Shown here: piece after piece, positions 34,631 to 44,574 of the stretch
Layout of the letters: the number at the start of each line of letters is the position of its first letter
Numbering within the stretch: position 1 is the first letter of the stretch
Assembly (NCBI RefSeq): GCF_001895045.1
Contig: NZ_BDAM01000006.1
Coordinates: 1 to 64,000, forward strand
Direction: 5' to 3'
Length of the DNA: 64,000 nucleotides
DNA from: Rhodococcus coprophilus NBRC 100603
Lineage (GTDB): Bacteria > Actinomycetota > Actinomycetes > Mycobacteriales > Mycobacteriaceae
Translations under genes and position numbers: made by a program
Notes under the pieces: generated by a model
Seen by the model: the letters and a program-made list of their open reading frames with translations, nothing else
Databases searched by the model: none
Told to the model about the DNA's origin: nothing

Positions 34631-36049
34631 TCAGGCGTTCGGCCTGATGACGTTCGGGTTCAGGTATTTCGTGGAGATGCGGTCCGGTCCGAGTTCCGTG
34701 CCCCACGTGGATGCGTCGGTGGCGACGAGATACCGGTCGTCGCATTTGAACTCCGCGGCTTCCGCGGGGAATGCCTGCGAGTACTCGGCGCCCTTCAGGG
34801 ACACGACGAGTCCGCATGTGGCGGGCATGTTGTTGCCCGGATCGGTGACAGCATGCAGCCCGCCGCCGTCCCACTCGTGGATCTGCGAGAGTTCGTCGAT
34901 CATGCACTGGCGGGTCAGGTCCGATCCGCATTCCTTCGCGGCCGTCGCCCACAGCAGGAACGACGAGGTGGCCTGCATACCGAGGAGTGCGGTCTTGCCG
35001 CCGGCTTCGGCGACGAGTTCGGTGTACTTCTTCACCGCCGGGACGACGTCGGCGTTCTCGAGCATCTGGAAGGTCATGCCCGCGTGCATGTTGTCGAGCA
35101 AGCCGGTCTCACCGTTCCAGGCCGGAACAGCGTTGGCGTACCAGGTGGCCTCGCCGAGAAGGATCGGATCGACACCGACCTGGTCGAGTGCCTTCACGAA
35201 GTTGAACTCCGCGGGTACCGGCGAACGGGAGGTCCACAGGCCCTTGGCGCCGCACTGCTTGATCTTCTCGGCGAACGGGACGTAGCTCGATTCACCGTCG
35301 TAGTTGAGCGTGACGCCGCAGTTCTTCAGGTTGAAGCCGGCCGCTGCGGCGATCGAGCGGGCCTTGGTGTTCGCGGTGATGATCGTGGGCATCGTGCTGT
35401 CGACCACGTCGAACTCGTTGACGAGTTCGGGGTACATCTCCGCCATCTGGAACCACTGCGACCCGTTCGCGTAGTCGACGGGGAACGGAACGCCCTGATA
35501 GGTCATCGGACCGTTCGCCGCGTCGGGCGAGACGGTGAATGCCGGGACGGCCGCGAGATTACAGGCGACGCGGGTCTGTTCCGACGTCTGATCCATCGCG
35601 AACCCGTGTCCCACCAGCATGAACTCGGAGGCACACGCGTTCTGCATGACCGCGTTGGCCTGCGTCATGGCACTGTCGAAGAGGGTGCCCACGATTCGGC
35701 GGCCGTTGATTCCGCCCTGCTCGTTGCACCAGTCGATCATGGCCGAGACGGCGTCGCCCATCTCCTTGTTCAGGCCCGGGCTCTTCGCGTAGCCACGGTC
35801 GTCGCCGTAACCGATGCGAATTTCGGTGTCGCTCACCCCCTGATCGGTGGCCCCACTGGCATCGCCCGCACCACAGGGGGATTCCAGTGTCCCGAAGGTC
35901 GCGTCGGACGCCTGCACCGGCGCGGCGGCAGCGCCGGGCGCTCCGGCGGACACGACCGCGTCGCCTTCCCGATCGGACGCGCAAGCGGACGTCACCACCA
36001 TGACGGCGGCCAATGCCGCCACCAACTTCGTAGTAGAGCTACGTTTCAC
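34631..36049 (-). CDS. ABC importer substrate-binding lipoprotein (Liv-type)
   Basis: Extracytoplasmic receptor of the importer, 472 aa. The signal ends in a lipobox (MVVTSAC), so it is membrane-anchored. The mature protein has the type I periplasmic-binding fold of the peripla_BP_6 family (SDTEIRIGYGDD, EQGGINGRRIVGTLFDS). GTG 36049 follows AAGGAG at 8 nt. It is the first gene of the operon and diverges from an acyl-CoA synthetase. That context suggests the ligand is a carboxylic acid that is then activated with CoA rather than an amino acid; this is inference. Confidence 0.88.
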   Translation of the reverse strand: MKRSSTTKLVAALAAVMVVTSACASDREGDAVVSAGAPGAAAAPVQASDATFGTLESPCGAGDASGATDQGVSDTEIRIGYGDDRGYAKSPGLNKEMGDAVSAMIDWCNEQGGINGRRIVGTLFDSAMTQANAVMQNACASEFMLVGHGFAMDQTSEQTRVACNLAAVPAFTVSPDAANGPMTYQGVPFPVDYANGSQWFQMAEMYPELVNEFDVVDSTMPTIITANTKARSIAAAAGFNLKNCGVTLNYDGESSYVPFAEKIKQCGAKGLWTSRSPVPAEFNFVKALDQVGVDPILLGEATWYANAVPAWNGETGLLDNMHAGMTFQMLENADVVPAVKKYTELVAEAGGKTALLGMQATSSFLLWATAAKECGSDLTRQCMIDELSQIHEWDGGGLHAVTDPGNNMPATCGLVVSLKGAEYSQAFPAEAAEFKCDDRYLVATDASTWGTELGPDRISTKYLNPNVIRPNA

Positions 36050-36271
36050 TGCGAGGTCTCCTTGGTCTCAACCGAACCCCGCTCGAATACTGTGGACGGC
36101 GAGGGCCGAAGCATCACATCGGCGTATCGGGTGACGCGAAGGTAGCCAGGGTGACCTGAACCACCACGAGTACTCCCGGTGAGTGGGACTTGAAAGTGAC
36201 CGCCACCACAGGGTCTTCCGGCCAGTGGCACGGGTCACCCCAAATACCCCTGGCGACGTGGCATCTTGTGC

Positions 36272-36281
36272 GTCACGTGAC
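36272..36281. promoter_or_regulatory. GTCACGTGAC palindrome in the divergent region
   Basis: A perfect 10-bp palindrome 34 bp before the acyl-CoA synthetase, within the 265-bp region between it and the importer operon. It is short, but it is the most symmetric site there. I see no regulator gene nearby. Confidence 0.3.
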
Positions 36282-36314
36282 ACGAGTAGTTGTCGGTAAC
36301 CGGAAAGGCTCGTC

Positions 36315-37979
36315 ATGACAGCGCCAGCAGACCTCCAGCAGATGTTGATCCAGGTGACTTCGAAACTCACCGGTCCCGGTGGACGATTCGAACTCGTCGA
36401 GGAGGAGGTGCGCGGAAACCGCATGCCGGTGATCCGCAACCGCGACCGGAAGGTCGGTGACCTCGTTGCTGCGTCGAAGGCATGGGGAGACCGCGATTAC
36501 CTGGTCACCCTCGATCGCCGGATCTCGTTCGCCGAGCATGCCGACGCCGTCGCCGCGGTCGCAACCGCGATGCGCGACGAGTACGGCATCGAAAAGGGAG
36601 ACCGGGTCGCACTGCTCGGCGCAAACACACCCGAATGGGTCATCGCGTTCTGGGCGGCACAGTGTCTGGGCGCCGTCGCAGTCGGACTCAATTCGTGGTG
36701 GACGCCCGCCGAACTCGAGTACGGCATCGGCAAGGTGCGGCCGAAGATCGTCGTCGCCGACGCCAAGCGAGCCGAACTGCTCGCCAAAGCGCAGGTCTCG
36801 GGGTTCACCGTTCTCACCGTCGAGGACGACCTGCCCCGCCTGGTGGCAACGGGGGCAGGAGCAGACCTCCCCACAGCCGACGTCGACGAGGACGATCCCG
36901 CAGTCATCCTGTTCACGAGCGGGACGAGCGGTCGCCCCAAGGGAGCGCTGCATTCGCAGCGCAACCTGCTCGCCGTGGTGGACTATCACCGCTACTCCGA
37001 CGCGATGGTCGCGCACATGTACGGCCGGACCTACGACGACTCCGCACCGAGCGACGCCCGGTACCTGCTCACCTCACCGCTGTTCCACATCGCGAGTCTC
37101 CACAACCTCGTTGTGCCCCGCCTTGCCACGGGCAGCGCCGTCGTCATGACCGAGGGCCGCTTCGACATCGATCAGGTCTTCGGACTGATCGAACGCGAGA
37201 AGGTCACCAACTGGGGCGCGGTGCCGACCATGGCCGCGCGCATGCTCGAACACGAGAACACCGACCGCTACGACCTGTCGTCTCTCACCGCGTTCGCATT
37301 GGCGTCCGCTCCGTCCTCTCCCGCGTTCAAGAAGCGGCTTCGCGAGAAGTTCCCCTTCGCTGATCGGGCTCTGGTGGACAGCTACGGCCTCACCGAATGC
37401 AGCACCGCGATCGCGGTCGCCACCGCAGGCGAACTCGAAGCCTTCCCCGGCACTCTCGGGAGCCCGATCCTCACCGTCGCGATGGAAATCCGCGACCCCC
37501 TGGGCGAAAAGGTCCCCGACGGCGTCGAAGGCGAAGTCTGCGTCCGCAGCCCGTTCGTCATGCTCGGTTACTGGGAGGACGACGCCGCCACGGACGCCGC
37601 GATCACCGAGGGTGGCTGGTTGCGGACCGGTGATTTCGGAATCATCGAACACGGCCGGCTCAGGCTGACGGGACGCCGGTCGGATCTGATCCTGCGCGGC
37701 GGGGAGAACGTCTATCCGACCGAGATCGAGCAGGTTCTCGACGAGCATCCCGCCGTGCAGGAATGCGCGGTGATCGGGGTCGACCACGAGGATCTGGGTG
37801 AGGAAGTGGCGGCGGTTGTCGTGCTGCATCCCGGCCACGACGCGAGCGAACAGGAATTGCGCGACTTCTGTGCGGAGCGCCTTTCGTACTACAAGGTGCC
37901 CGCCCACTGGCGGATCACCCGCGACGCGCTGCCGCGTAATGCCACCGGCAAGATCCGGCGCCGCGAGGTGAACGTGTAG
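36315..37979 (+). CDS. Acyl-CoA synthetase (class I adenylate-forming)
   Basis: Activates a carboxylic acid to its CoA thioester via an acyl-AMP, 554 aa. The P-loop is [14 protein letters not shown] (about residue 200), YGLTECS is the A5 motif, LRTGDFG A7, and [17 protein letters not shown]8. The catalytic lysine is in [13 protein letters not shown] at the C-terminus. ATG 36315 has GGAAAGG upstream. It diverges from the Liv-type importer, so it may trap the imported acid. The chain length it prefers cannot be told. Confidence 0.9.
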   Translation: MTAPADLQQMLIQVTSKLTGPGGRFELVEEEVRGNRMPVIRNRDRKVGDLVAASKAWGDRDYLVTLDRRISFAEHADAVAAVATAMRDEYGIEKGDRVALLGANTPEWVIAFWAAQCLGAVAVGLNSWWTPAELEYGIGKVRPKIVVADAKRAELLAKAQVSGFTVLTVEDDLPRLVATGAGADLPTADVDEDDPAVILFTSGTSGRPKGALHSQRNLLAVVDYHRYSDAMVAHMYGRTYDDSAPSDARYLLTSPLFHIASLHNLVVPRLATGSAVVMTEGRFDIDQVFGLIEREKVTNWGAVPTMAARMLEHENTDRYDLSSLTAFALASAPSSPAFKKRLREKFPFADRALVDSYGLTECSTAIAVATAGELEAFPGTLGSPILTVAMEIRDPLGEKVPDGVEGEVCVRSPFVMLGYWEDDAATDAAITEGGWLRTGDFGIIEHGRLRLTGRRSDLILRGGENVYPTEIEQVLDEHPAVQECAVIGVDHEDLGEEVAAVVVLHPGHDASEQELRDFCAERLSYYKVPAHWRITRDALPRNATGKIRRREVNV

Positions 37980-38005
37980 TCACAGCAGAGCCCGGGGGGC
38001 GGCAG

Positions 38006-38908
38006 TCACCCGGCATCCGACGAGCGGTCGCGCTGATCGATCCCGAACAGCGCGGCCGCGTTGTCGTGGCACACCGCGCGCAGCCAGCCCGAATCCGGTG
38101 CGACCCGCTCGAGCGACTCCAGTTGATGAAAGTAACTGTAGGGAATATTGGGAAAGTCGCTTCCCAGAAGTATTTTCGACCGCAGGTCGTCGAGTCTCGG
38201 CAGGGCATCGCGCGGAAACGGTGAGTCTTCCTCGACGAAATCGGTGAACGCCATCGTCGTATCGAGGTGCACCCGCTCGTACTTCTCCGCAAGATCGAGG
38301 AAGTCGACGTACTCGGGCAACCCCATGTGCGCGACGATCACCGTCAGCTGCGGGTACCGGCGCAGCAGTTCCGCCATCGGGCCCGGCCCGGTGTGGGTGC
38401 CGGGCGCCGGCCCCGATCCGCAGTGCACCACGATCGGCACCGCGGCGTCCTCGAGGAGTCCCCACACCTCGGCCAGCAGCGGGTCCAGAGGCGTGTAGTC
38501 GCCGACCTGCACGTGCGACTTGAAAACTCTCGCACCCCCGTCGAGCGCGGAAGCGACGTACGCGTCCGCCCCGGGCTCGGGGTAGAAGGTTGCGGTGCGG
38601 AGGCAACCGGGAGTGCGCGCGGCGAACCCGGCCGCCCACGAGTTGAGCCATGCCGCCATGTCGGGCTTGTGCGGATACACCATCGAGGTGAAGAACCGCA
38701 CCCCGAACGCGCGTAGTTGCGCGACTCGCTCGTCCTCGCTGCTCCGGTAGGAGATCGGCCAGTGCCGCCCCAGCAGCGGCCCCGCCGAATCGAAATACGC
38801 CCACACCTTGTCCATGACGTTCGCGGGCATGAAGTGGGTATGCACGTCGACGAGCGCGTCGAGGCCGTGCTCCCGCCGGAAGCGCGCGATCCGGTCAACC
38901 TCGCTCAT
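38006..38908 (-). CDS. Amidohydrolase-family metal-dependent hydrolase or decarboxylase
   Basis: A 300-aa TIM-barrel protein of the amidohydrolase 2 type. The metal ligands appear as DVHTHFMP near the start, VVHCGSG at the middle, AHMGLPEYVDF and LLGSDFPNIPY (Asp). This family includes decarboxylases of aromatic acids as well as lactonases. ATG 38908. It converges with the acyl-CoA synthetase, 26 nt apart, and has no other obvious partner. Confidence 0.85.
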   Translation of the reverse strand: MSEVDRIARFRREHGLDALVDVHTHFMPANVMDKVWAYFDSAGPLLGRHWPISYRSSEDERVAQLRAFGVRFFTSMVYPHKPDMAAWLNSWAAGFAARTPGCLRTATFYPEPGADAYVASALDGGARVFKSHVQVGDYTPLDPLLAEVWGLLEDAAVPIVVHCGSGPAPGTHTGPGPMAELLRRYPQLTVIVAHMGLPEYVDFLDLAEKYERVHLDTTMAFTDFVEEDSPFPRDALPRLDDLRSKILLGSDFPNIPYSYFHQLESLERVAPDSGWLRAVCHDNAAALFGIDQRDRSSDAG

Positions 38909-38962
38909 GCCCGTGACCGTACCCCGAGCCTGCCGGAAGGTGATGGCGCCGCGGCGGGCCCG

Positions 38963-39487
38963 TCAGAACAGTGTGAGTTCGGCGTCCTGGGATCTCGCGG
39001 TGCCGGCCCGCGCCACCGAACGGGGAAGCGGGTCGGGAATCTCGATCGGTCCGGGACGGGCTGCGATCTCGCGCGCAGCCTCGCCGGCCAGCGTGTCGGC
39101 AACTTCGTTGAAGTGATTGCCCACGTGCCCACGTACCCACCGGAACCGGACCGGCCCGGTGCGCTCGACGAGTTCGCGGTCGATCGCCCGTACGAGCTCG
39201 ATGTTTTTCACCGGTGACCCCGTGGACGTCTTCCAGCCCTTGCGTTTCCAGCCGGGCAGCCACTCGGAGGCACATTTGATGGCGTACTGCGAGTCGGATT
39301 CGATGATCATGGGCTCGGCCCCTGGATGTGCGCGCAGGGCCTCGAGTACGGCGCGCAGTTCGGCGATCTGATTGGTACCCGACCGTTCACCCCCCGATGC
39401 GCTCGGCCCTTCGTGATTGACCCACGCCCATCCGATGGCGCCGCCCGGATTACGCAGGCAGGATCCGTCGGTGCTCACGATGATCAT
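38963..39487 (-). CDS. rnhA: Ribonuclease HI
   Basis: Degrades the RNA strand of RNA-DNA hybrids. The 174-aa protein has all catalytic residues: Asp in STDGSCLRNPGG, Glu in NQIAELRAVL, Asp in IIESDSQYAI and Asp/His in RGHVGNHFNEVADTLA. The last 30 residues are an extra tail. ATG 39487 (MIIVSTDG) is used; another ATG lies 12 nt upstream. Confidence 0.92.
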   Translation of the reverse strand: MIIVSTDGSCLRNPGGAIGWAWVNHEGPSASGGERSGTNQIAELRAVLEALRAHPGAEPMIIESDSQYAIKCASEWLPGWKRKGWKTSTGSPVKNIELVRAIDRELVERTGPVRFRWVRGHVGNHFNEVADTLAGEAAREIAARPGPIEIPDPLPRSVARAGTARSQDAELTLF

Positions 39488-39574
39488 GTTGCCGACCATA
39501 GCCTTTCCGTCCGACACCGGGAAACTGTCACGGCCGTCACAGAAGACTTGCAGGTACCGGAGTACGGTAAGTCG

Positions 39575-40510
39575 GTGACCGCGTCCGTCAACGATGCCGC
39601 ACCTGTCGACACTCTGGTGAGGGTGCCCGGGCCCGTCGACGTCGCACAAACCCTACGCCCACTGCAGCACGGCCCCCGCGACCCGTGTCACCGCCGCGAC
39701 GGCAGCGCCGTGTGGCGGGCGTCGCGGATGGAGTCCGGGCCGGTGACCTACCGGATCACCCAGGCCGGACCCGATTCCGTCCACTGCCTCGCGTGGGGTC
39801 CCGGGTCCGGTGAACTCCTCGATCGATTGCCCGCGCTGCTCGGCGCCGACGACGACCCCTCGGGCTTCGCTCCTGCTCATCCCGCGCTCGCCGAGGCGCA
39901 CCGCCGGATGCCCGGGCTTCGGATCACTCGCACCGGTCGTGTCCTCGAGTCGCTCGTTCCCGCGATCCTCGAACAGCGCGTGCACGGCATCGCGGCATTC
40001 GCCTCGTGGCGCCACCTCGTGACGCGGTTCGGAGAGCCGGCGCCCGGACCTGCCCCGCACGGCATGCGGGTGCCACCGAGTGCGGAGGTGTGGCGGCGGA
40101 TTCCGTCGTGGGAATTCCATCGCGCGAACGTCGACCCCGCCAGGGCCAAGACGATCGTGCGGTGCGCACAGTCGGCCGACTCGCTCGAGCGGCTCGTCGA
40201 CCGCGACGCCGTTCGAGCGCGACGTGCCCTGCGCACCGTGCCCGGTGTCGGAGTGTGGACCGCCGCCGAGGTCGCACAGCGCGCATTCGGCGACGCCGAC
40301 GCCCTGTCGGTCGGCGACTACCACCTCGCCACAGTCGTGGGCTGGGCGTTGCTCGGCTCCCCACTCGACGACGCCGGCATGATCGAATACCTCGAACCCC
40401 TTCGCCCGCACCGGTATCGAGCGGTACGCCTCCTCGTCGAAACCGGAGGTTACTCGGCCGTCCCGCGTCGTGGTCCACGCACCGCTGTCACCGATCACCG
40501 CCGCCATTGA
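39575..40510 (+). CDS. DNA-3-methyladenine glycosylase-like HhH-GPD protein
   Basis: Base-excision repair glycosylase of the AlkA/HhH-GPD type, 311 aa. The helix-hairpin-helix is LRTVPGVGVWTAAEVAQRAF, and the catalytic Asp is in DALSVGDYHLATVV. The N-terminal domain is short and divergent. GTG 39575 is the likely start; the open frame continues upstream without homology. It is a second, distinct alkylation-type glycosylase next to the AlkA at 62 kb. It diverges from rnhA. Confidence 0.82.
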   Translation: MTASVNDAAPVDTLVRVPGPVDVAQTLRPLQHGPRDPCHRRDGSAVWRASRMESGPVTYRITQAGPDSVHCLAWGPGSGELLDRLPALLGADDDPSGFAPAHPALAEAHRRMPGLRITRTGRVLESLVPAILEQRVHGIAAFASWRHLVTRFGEPAPGPAPHGMRVPPSAEVWRRIPSWEFHRANVDPARAKTIVRCAQSADSLERLVDRDAVRARRALRTVPGVGVWTAAEVAQRAFGDADALSVGDYHLATVVGWALLGSPLDDAGMIEYLEPLRPHRYRAVRLLVETGGYSAVPRRGPRTAVTDHRRH

Positions 40511-40544
40511 TCCGACCCTGCCGTTCGATCCGACCCTGCCGTTC
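40509..40544. repeat. Tandem 18-bp repeat after the glycosylase gene
   Basis: GATCCGACCCTGCCGTTC occurs twice in direct succession, followed by a partial third copy. It starts at the glycosylase stop codon, in the gap before marR. Likely a slippage product; copy number may vary between strains. Confidence 0.7.
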
Positions 40545-40637
40545 GACCCACCGCCACTGATCCACTGCGCCACCGCACGGCGACAACTCCCGGCGCCGCC
40601 CCGCCCCCATCAACACCGACATCAGGGAGATCCACCA

Positions 40638-41108
40638 ATGTCCGAGCCCGACGACTTTCCGGTGCCGACCCGGCTCGATCACCTACCCAGCTTTCTGCTG
40701 ACGCAGTCGGCGATGCGGGTGCATCGAGTGGTGTTCGGCCGCCTCGACGCTGCCGGCGCCCGCGGCCACCACTACCGGATGCTTTCCGCCCTCGACGAAT
40801 TCGGTTCGTCCAGCCAGGTGGAACTCGGGCGCCGGTGCGGCCTGGACCGAAGCGACGTCGTGGCGTGTATCGACGCACTGGCCGACCGGATGTACGTGCG
40901 GCGCGCCCCCGACCCCCAGGACCGACGGCGCAACATCGTGAGCCTCACCCGCAAGGGGCGCGACCGGCTTGCCGAGTTGGAACGCGTGCTCACCGCGGTA
41001 CAGGACGAAGCCTTCGCCCCACTCGACGACGGCGAACGCGAGCAACTCGTCGCCATGCTGACGAAGATCATCGCCCACCACACCCGGGCATCCGAGCGGC
41101 GGTCGTAG
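40638..41108 (+). CDS. MarR-family transcriptional regulator
   Basis: A 156-aa winged-helix regulator. The recognition region is SQVELGRRCGLDRSDVVACI (about 62-82) and the wing RAPDPQDRRRNIVSLT. ATG 40638 follows GGGAGA at about 7 nt. It lies upstream of a thioesterase gene on the same strand; its targets are not evident. MarR proteins often respond to aromatic acids. Confidence 0.88.
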   Translation: MSEPDDFPVPTRLDHLPSFLLTQSAMRVHRVVFGRLDAAGARGHHYRMLSALDEFGSSSQVELGRRCGLDRSDVVACIDALADRMYVRRAPDPQDRRRNIVSLTRKGRDRLAELERVLTAVQDEAFAPLDDGEREQLVAMLTKIIAHHTRASERRS

Positions 41109-41191
41109 CGGCGCGCTGCCCGGCGACCGTCGTACGCTGGACGGGTGCGATCGGCAGAGATCCTGCAGGTCCCACCCTCGAAAGGATCCCC

Positions 41192-41701
41192 GTGGAAGCA
41201 AGAACCTGCAGCGAATCACGAGTTGTCAAGACCAGTAGGGTCTTTCCCAACGACGTCAACGATCACAACACGTTGTTCGGTGGGAAGCTGATGAGCGATA
41301 TCGACATGACCGCCTCGATCTCGGCCACCCGCCACAGCCGTGCATCCGTCGTAACGGCCTCCACCGACTCTGTGGCGTTCCTCGCACCCGTGCACCAGTC
41401 CGACTCGGTGTGCCTCGAGTCCTTCGTCACCTGGACCGGCCGCAGTTCGATGGAAGTGTTCGTGAAGGTGACCGCGGAAGACCTCCGCAGCGGCGACCGT
41501 CGCATCGCCGCTACTGCTTTCCTGACCTTCGTGGCAATCGACGACGGCGGGCGGCCCACGCAAGTGCCCCCGGTGATTCCGGAATCCGACGAGGAACGCA
41601 AGCTCAACGAGTCCGGTGAGGTGCGCGCCGAGCATCGTCGCGCACACCGTCGCCAGAGCCAGGAGATGGCTGCGTACCTCACGACGAGTCGGCCGTGGTG
41701 A
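41192..41701 (+). CDS. Acyl-CoA thioesterase, hotdog fold
   Basis: Hydrolyses acyl-CoA thioesters; 169 aa. The family motif FPNDVNDHNTLFGGKLMSDI carries the active-site residues of YciA/Acot-type enzymes, and the hotdog helix is followed by SDSVCLESFVTWTGRSSMEV. GTG 41192 follows AAAGGA at 7 nt. It follows the MarR gene and faces an acyl-CoA dehydrogenase, so it may recycle CoA from dead-end intermediates. Confidence 0.88.
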   Translation: MEARTCSESRVVKTSRVFPNDVNDHNTLFGGKLMSDIDMTASISATRHSRASVVTASTDSVAFLAPVHQSDSVCLESFVTWTGRSSMEVFVKVTAEDLRSGDRRIAATAFLTFVAIDDGGRPTQVPPVIPESDEERKLNESGEVRAEHRRAHRRQSQEMAAYLTTSRPW

Positions 41702-41722
41702 GGTACGCAGCGCAACGTCTCG

Positions 41723-41738
41723 CTGCCTGAACAGGCAG
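41723..41738. terminator. Short hairpin between thioesterase and acyl-CoA dehydrogenase
   Basis: CTGCCT-GAAC-AGGCAG, a 6-bp perfect stem in the 53-nt convergent gap. A weak terminator candidate. Confidence 0.4.
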
Positions 41739-41754
41739 GATCCGGCGGGTACGC

Positions 41755-42903
41755 CTACAGGGAACGGGCGATGAGGACCTTCATGACCTCGTTCGCGCCC
41801 GCGTAGATGCGCTGAACGCGGGCGTCCTCGTACATCCGCGCGATGAGGTACTCACGCATGTAGCCGTAACCGCCGTGCAGCTGAACACACCGGTCGACGA
41901 CCTCGCACTGCTTGTCGGTGAGCCAGTACTTGACCATCGCCGCGTCGGCGGGGTCGAGCTCACCGCGCAGGTGCTGCTCGATGCAATGATCGAGGAAGAT
42001 GCGGCTGGTGCGGGCGATCGTCTGGCATTCGGCAAGCTCGAAGGCCGTGTTCTGGAACTCGAAGAGGCTGTGGCCGAACGCTTGTCGCGCCTTGGTGTAG
42101 CGGACGGTCTCGTCGACAGCGCGCTGCATGGCGCCCGCCGCCTGTGCTCCGATGATCAGGCGTTCCTGCACCAGTTGTGCCATGAGCTGCGAAAAGCCCT
42201 GTCCTTCTTCGCCCAGCACGTTCGACACCGGCACCCGCACGTCGGTGAACGACAGTTCCGAGGTGTCGGCGGCGTGCTGGCCCACCTTGTCGAGCACGCG
42301 CCCGACCGCGAAGCCCTCACAGTCGCGCAGGTCGACGATGAGCAGCGACACACCCTTGGCGCCGGCCTTCGGGTCGGTCTTGACGGCGAGGACGATCATG
42401 TCGGCCGACGAGCCGTTCGTGATGAAGGTCTTCGACCCGTTCACGACGTACTCGTCACCGTCGCGGATCGCGCTGGTCTTGATCGCTTTGAGATCGGAGC
42501 CGGCTCCGGGCTCGGTCATGCCGATCGCCCCGAGGATCTCGCCGGTTGCCATGCCGGGCAACCAGGTCCGCTTCTGCTCCTCGGTCCCGTATTCCAGGAT
42601 GTAGTGCGCGACGATGCCGCTGTGCACGGAGATGCCGAGCGCGAGATCGCCCGCGTAGCCCTGCGCCTCGAACACTGCGAGGTCGTGCGCGAACGTACCG
42701 CCGCCACCGCCGTACTCTTCCGGAATCGAGCACAGCAGCAGCCCCAGCTTGCCTGCCTCGAGCCACACGTGGCGGTCGATGCGACGCTGCTCGTCCCACT
42801 TCTCGGCATGCGCCATGACCTCGCGTTCGAAGAAGTCACCGGCCAGCTCCGACAGTGCCCGCACCTCGTCGTCGTGCCACGACGGCACGTGCTTCTTCTT
42901 CAT
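41755..42903 (-). CDS. Acyl-CoA dehydrogenase
   Basis: FAD-dependent acyl-CoA dehydrogenase, 382 aa. Signature GAIGMTEPGAGSDLKAIKTS and C-terminal QLHGGYGYMREYLIARMYED are present. The C-terminal position that carries the catalytic Glu in short- and medium-chain enzymes reads RIYAGANEVMK, with Ala instead of Glu. In long-chain and isovaleryl types the base is on another helix, so this is probably of that class. ATG 42903 has AAGGGAA upstream. It lies downstream of an acyl-CoA synthetase. Confidence 0.92.
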   Translation of the reverse strand: MKKKHVPSWHDDEVRALSELAGDFFEREVMAHAEKWDEQRRIDRHVWLEAGKLGLLLCSIPEEYGGGGGTFAHDLAVFEAQGYAGDLALGISVHSGIVAHYILEYGTEEQKRTWLPGMATGEILGAIGMTEPGAGSDLKAIKTSAIRDGDEYVVNGSKTFITNGSSADMIVLAVKTDPKAGAKGVSLLIVDLRDCEGFAVGRVLDKVGQHAADTSELSFTDVRVPVSNVLGEEGQGFSQLMAQLVQERLIIGAQAAGAMQRAVDETVRYTKARQAFGHSLFEFQNTAFELAECQTIARTSRIFLDHCIEQHLRGELDPADAAMVKYWLTDKQCEVVDRCVQLHGGYGYMREYLIARMYEDARVQRIYAGANEVMKVLIARSL

Positions 42904-43016
42904 GGGTTCCCTTCGTCGATCTCCGGCCGTGGCGGCCCGATGTTCCTGATGCCCTGACCCCTGACACCCCCGGCGCCGCAGTCGCTCGATCTTCGCTGCG
43001 CCGACGCGGCACCGGG

Positions 43017-44534
43017 TCACACGGCGCGCAGTTCCCGCTTGAGCAGCTTGCCGCTCTGGTTGCGCGGGAGAGTATCCACGAAACGGACGATCTTGGGCAC
43101 CTTGAACGGCGCAAGCCGGGCCCTGACATGGTCGACGAGTTCGCGCTCGGTGACGGTGTGACCGTCCTTGAGAACTACGACCGCGGTGACGGCCTCGATC
43201 CACTTGTCGTCGGGGGATCCGATCACGGCCACCTCCGCTACGGATCCGTGCGTGTAGATGGCGTCCTCCACCTCGCGGGAAGCGACGAGGATTCCGCCGG
43301 TGTTGATGACGTCCTTGATCCGGTCGACGACGGTGATGTAGCCCTCGGAATCGCGAGTGACCAGGTCACCCGAGTGGAACCAGCCGTCGCGGAAGGCTTC
43401 GGCGGTGGCGTCCGGGTTCTCCCAGTAGCCGAGGCACAACTGCGGCGAGCGATAGAGCACCTCACCGGGTTCCCCGTCGGGAACATCGTTTCCGTCGGGG
43501 TCCACGACACGGGTCTCGACGAACAGCACGGCACGCCCGCACGACGAGGGGCGGTCGGCGTGCTCGTCCGGTCCCAGCACGCAGGCCAGGGGACCGATCT
43601 CGGACTGTCCGAAGCAGTTGTAGAAACCGAGATCGGGATACCGCTCGCGCAACCGGTTCAGCACCGTGACGGGCATGATCGACGCGCCGTACTGCGCCTT
43701 GCGCAGCGACGACAGGTCGCGGGTGTCCAGGTCGGGGTGGTTGGCCAGCGGGACCCACACGGTGGGCGCGAGGAACAGCGAGCCGATCCGCTCGGCTTCG
43801 ATCAGCCGCAGGATCTCCGGGATGTCCGGCGCCGGCATCAGGGTGATCGTCGCGCCGACTGCGAGGTACGGGAGCAGGAACACGTGCATGGCCGCGGAGT
43901 GGTACAGCGGCATGCAGATCAGCGGGTTGTCGTCGGCGCGCAAGTCGAGCGCGATCATCGACGACGTGTACTCGTGCACCAGCGCGCCGTGAGTCATCAT
44001 GGCGCCCTTGGGCTTCGACGTCGTTCCCGAGGTGTACAGCAGTTGCACCAGATCGGTAGCCGCGACGGTCGTGTCGAGTTCGGGCACCGGCCCGCTCGTC
44101 GCCTCGTCGAGCAGGGACCCGTCCGCGTCACGCAAGACGAGTACGTGTCCGGCCGGAACGTCGTCGAGCACGCGGTCGAGTTCGCCTCGCAGCGCCGGGT
44201 CTACGAGCACCGCCGCGGCACCGGACTGGCCGAGGAGATAGGACAACTCCTCACCGCGCAGCGCGTAGTTGATCGGCACGTGCACGAGACCGGCGCGCGC
44301 CGCCCCCAGGTAACCGAGGACGTATGCGTCGGAGTTGGTCCCGTATCCGGCCACCCGGTCACCCGCGGCGAGACCGAGGGACAACAACTCCGCCGCCGTC
44401 CGCGACACCGCGTCGTCGAGTTCGCGGTAGGTGAGGCTGCGGTCCGCGAAACGCAGCGCGACGCGTTCGGGGAACCTGGCAGCGGAACGGTGGAGTACGC
44501 CGTCGACGGTGTCGGCACGGGGATCGGAACTCAT
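43017..44534 (-). CDS. Acyl-CoA synthetase (FadD-like)
   Basis: Class I adenylate-forming ligase, 505 aa. The P-loop motif is LLYTSGTTSKPKGAMMT, with FGQSEIGP, FHSGDLVTRD, RIKDVINTGGILVAS and the catalytic lysine in PRNQSGKLLKREL. A -10 element TATAAC (44549-44544) ends 9 nt before ATG 44534, so the message may be leaderless; GTG 44543 is an alternative start. The gene follows a crotonase gene, with a hairpin between, and precedes an acyl-CoA dehydrogenase by 113 nt. These could form one acid-degradation group. Confidence 0.88.
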   Translation of the reverse strand: MSSDPRADTVDGVLHRSAARFPERVALRFADRSLTYRELDDAVSRTAAELLSLGLAAGDRVAGYGTNSDAYVLGYLGAARAGLVHVPINYALRGEELSYLLGQSGAAAVLVDPALRGELDRVLDDVPAGHVLVLRDADGSLLDEATSGPVPELDTTVAATDLVQLLYTSGTTSKPKGAMMTHGALVHEYTSSMIALDLRADDNPLICMPLYHSAAMHVFLLPYLAVGATITLMPAPDIPEILRLIEAERIGSLFLAPTVWVPLANHPDLDTRDLSSLRKAQYGASIMPVTVLNRLRERYPDLGFYNCFGQSEIGPLACVLGPDEHADRPSSCGRAVLFVETRVVDPDGNDVPDGEPGEVLYRSPQLCLGYWENPDATAEAFRDGWFHSGDLVTRDSEGYITVVDRIKDVINTGGILVASREVEDAIYTHGSVAEVAVIGSPDDKWIEAVTAVVVLKDGHTVTERELVDHVRARLAPFKVPKIVRFVDTLPRNQSGKLLKRELRAV

Positions 44535-44574
44535 GCCGGTCACGTTATAGGACGTCCAACAATTGGTCCAGACC

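Noticed and set aside
32224-34647. 807-codon open frame on the plus strand across the Liv permease
   Set aside because: It is antisense to the LivH-LivM gene, which has clear homology. The frame is rich in Arg, His, Asp and Gln with no domain, as expected for a GC-rich shadow frame.
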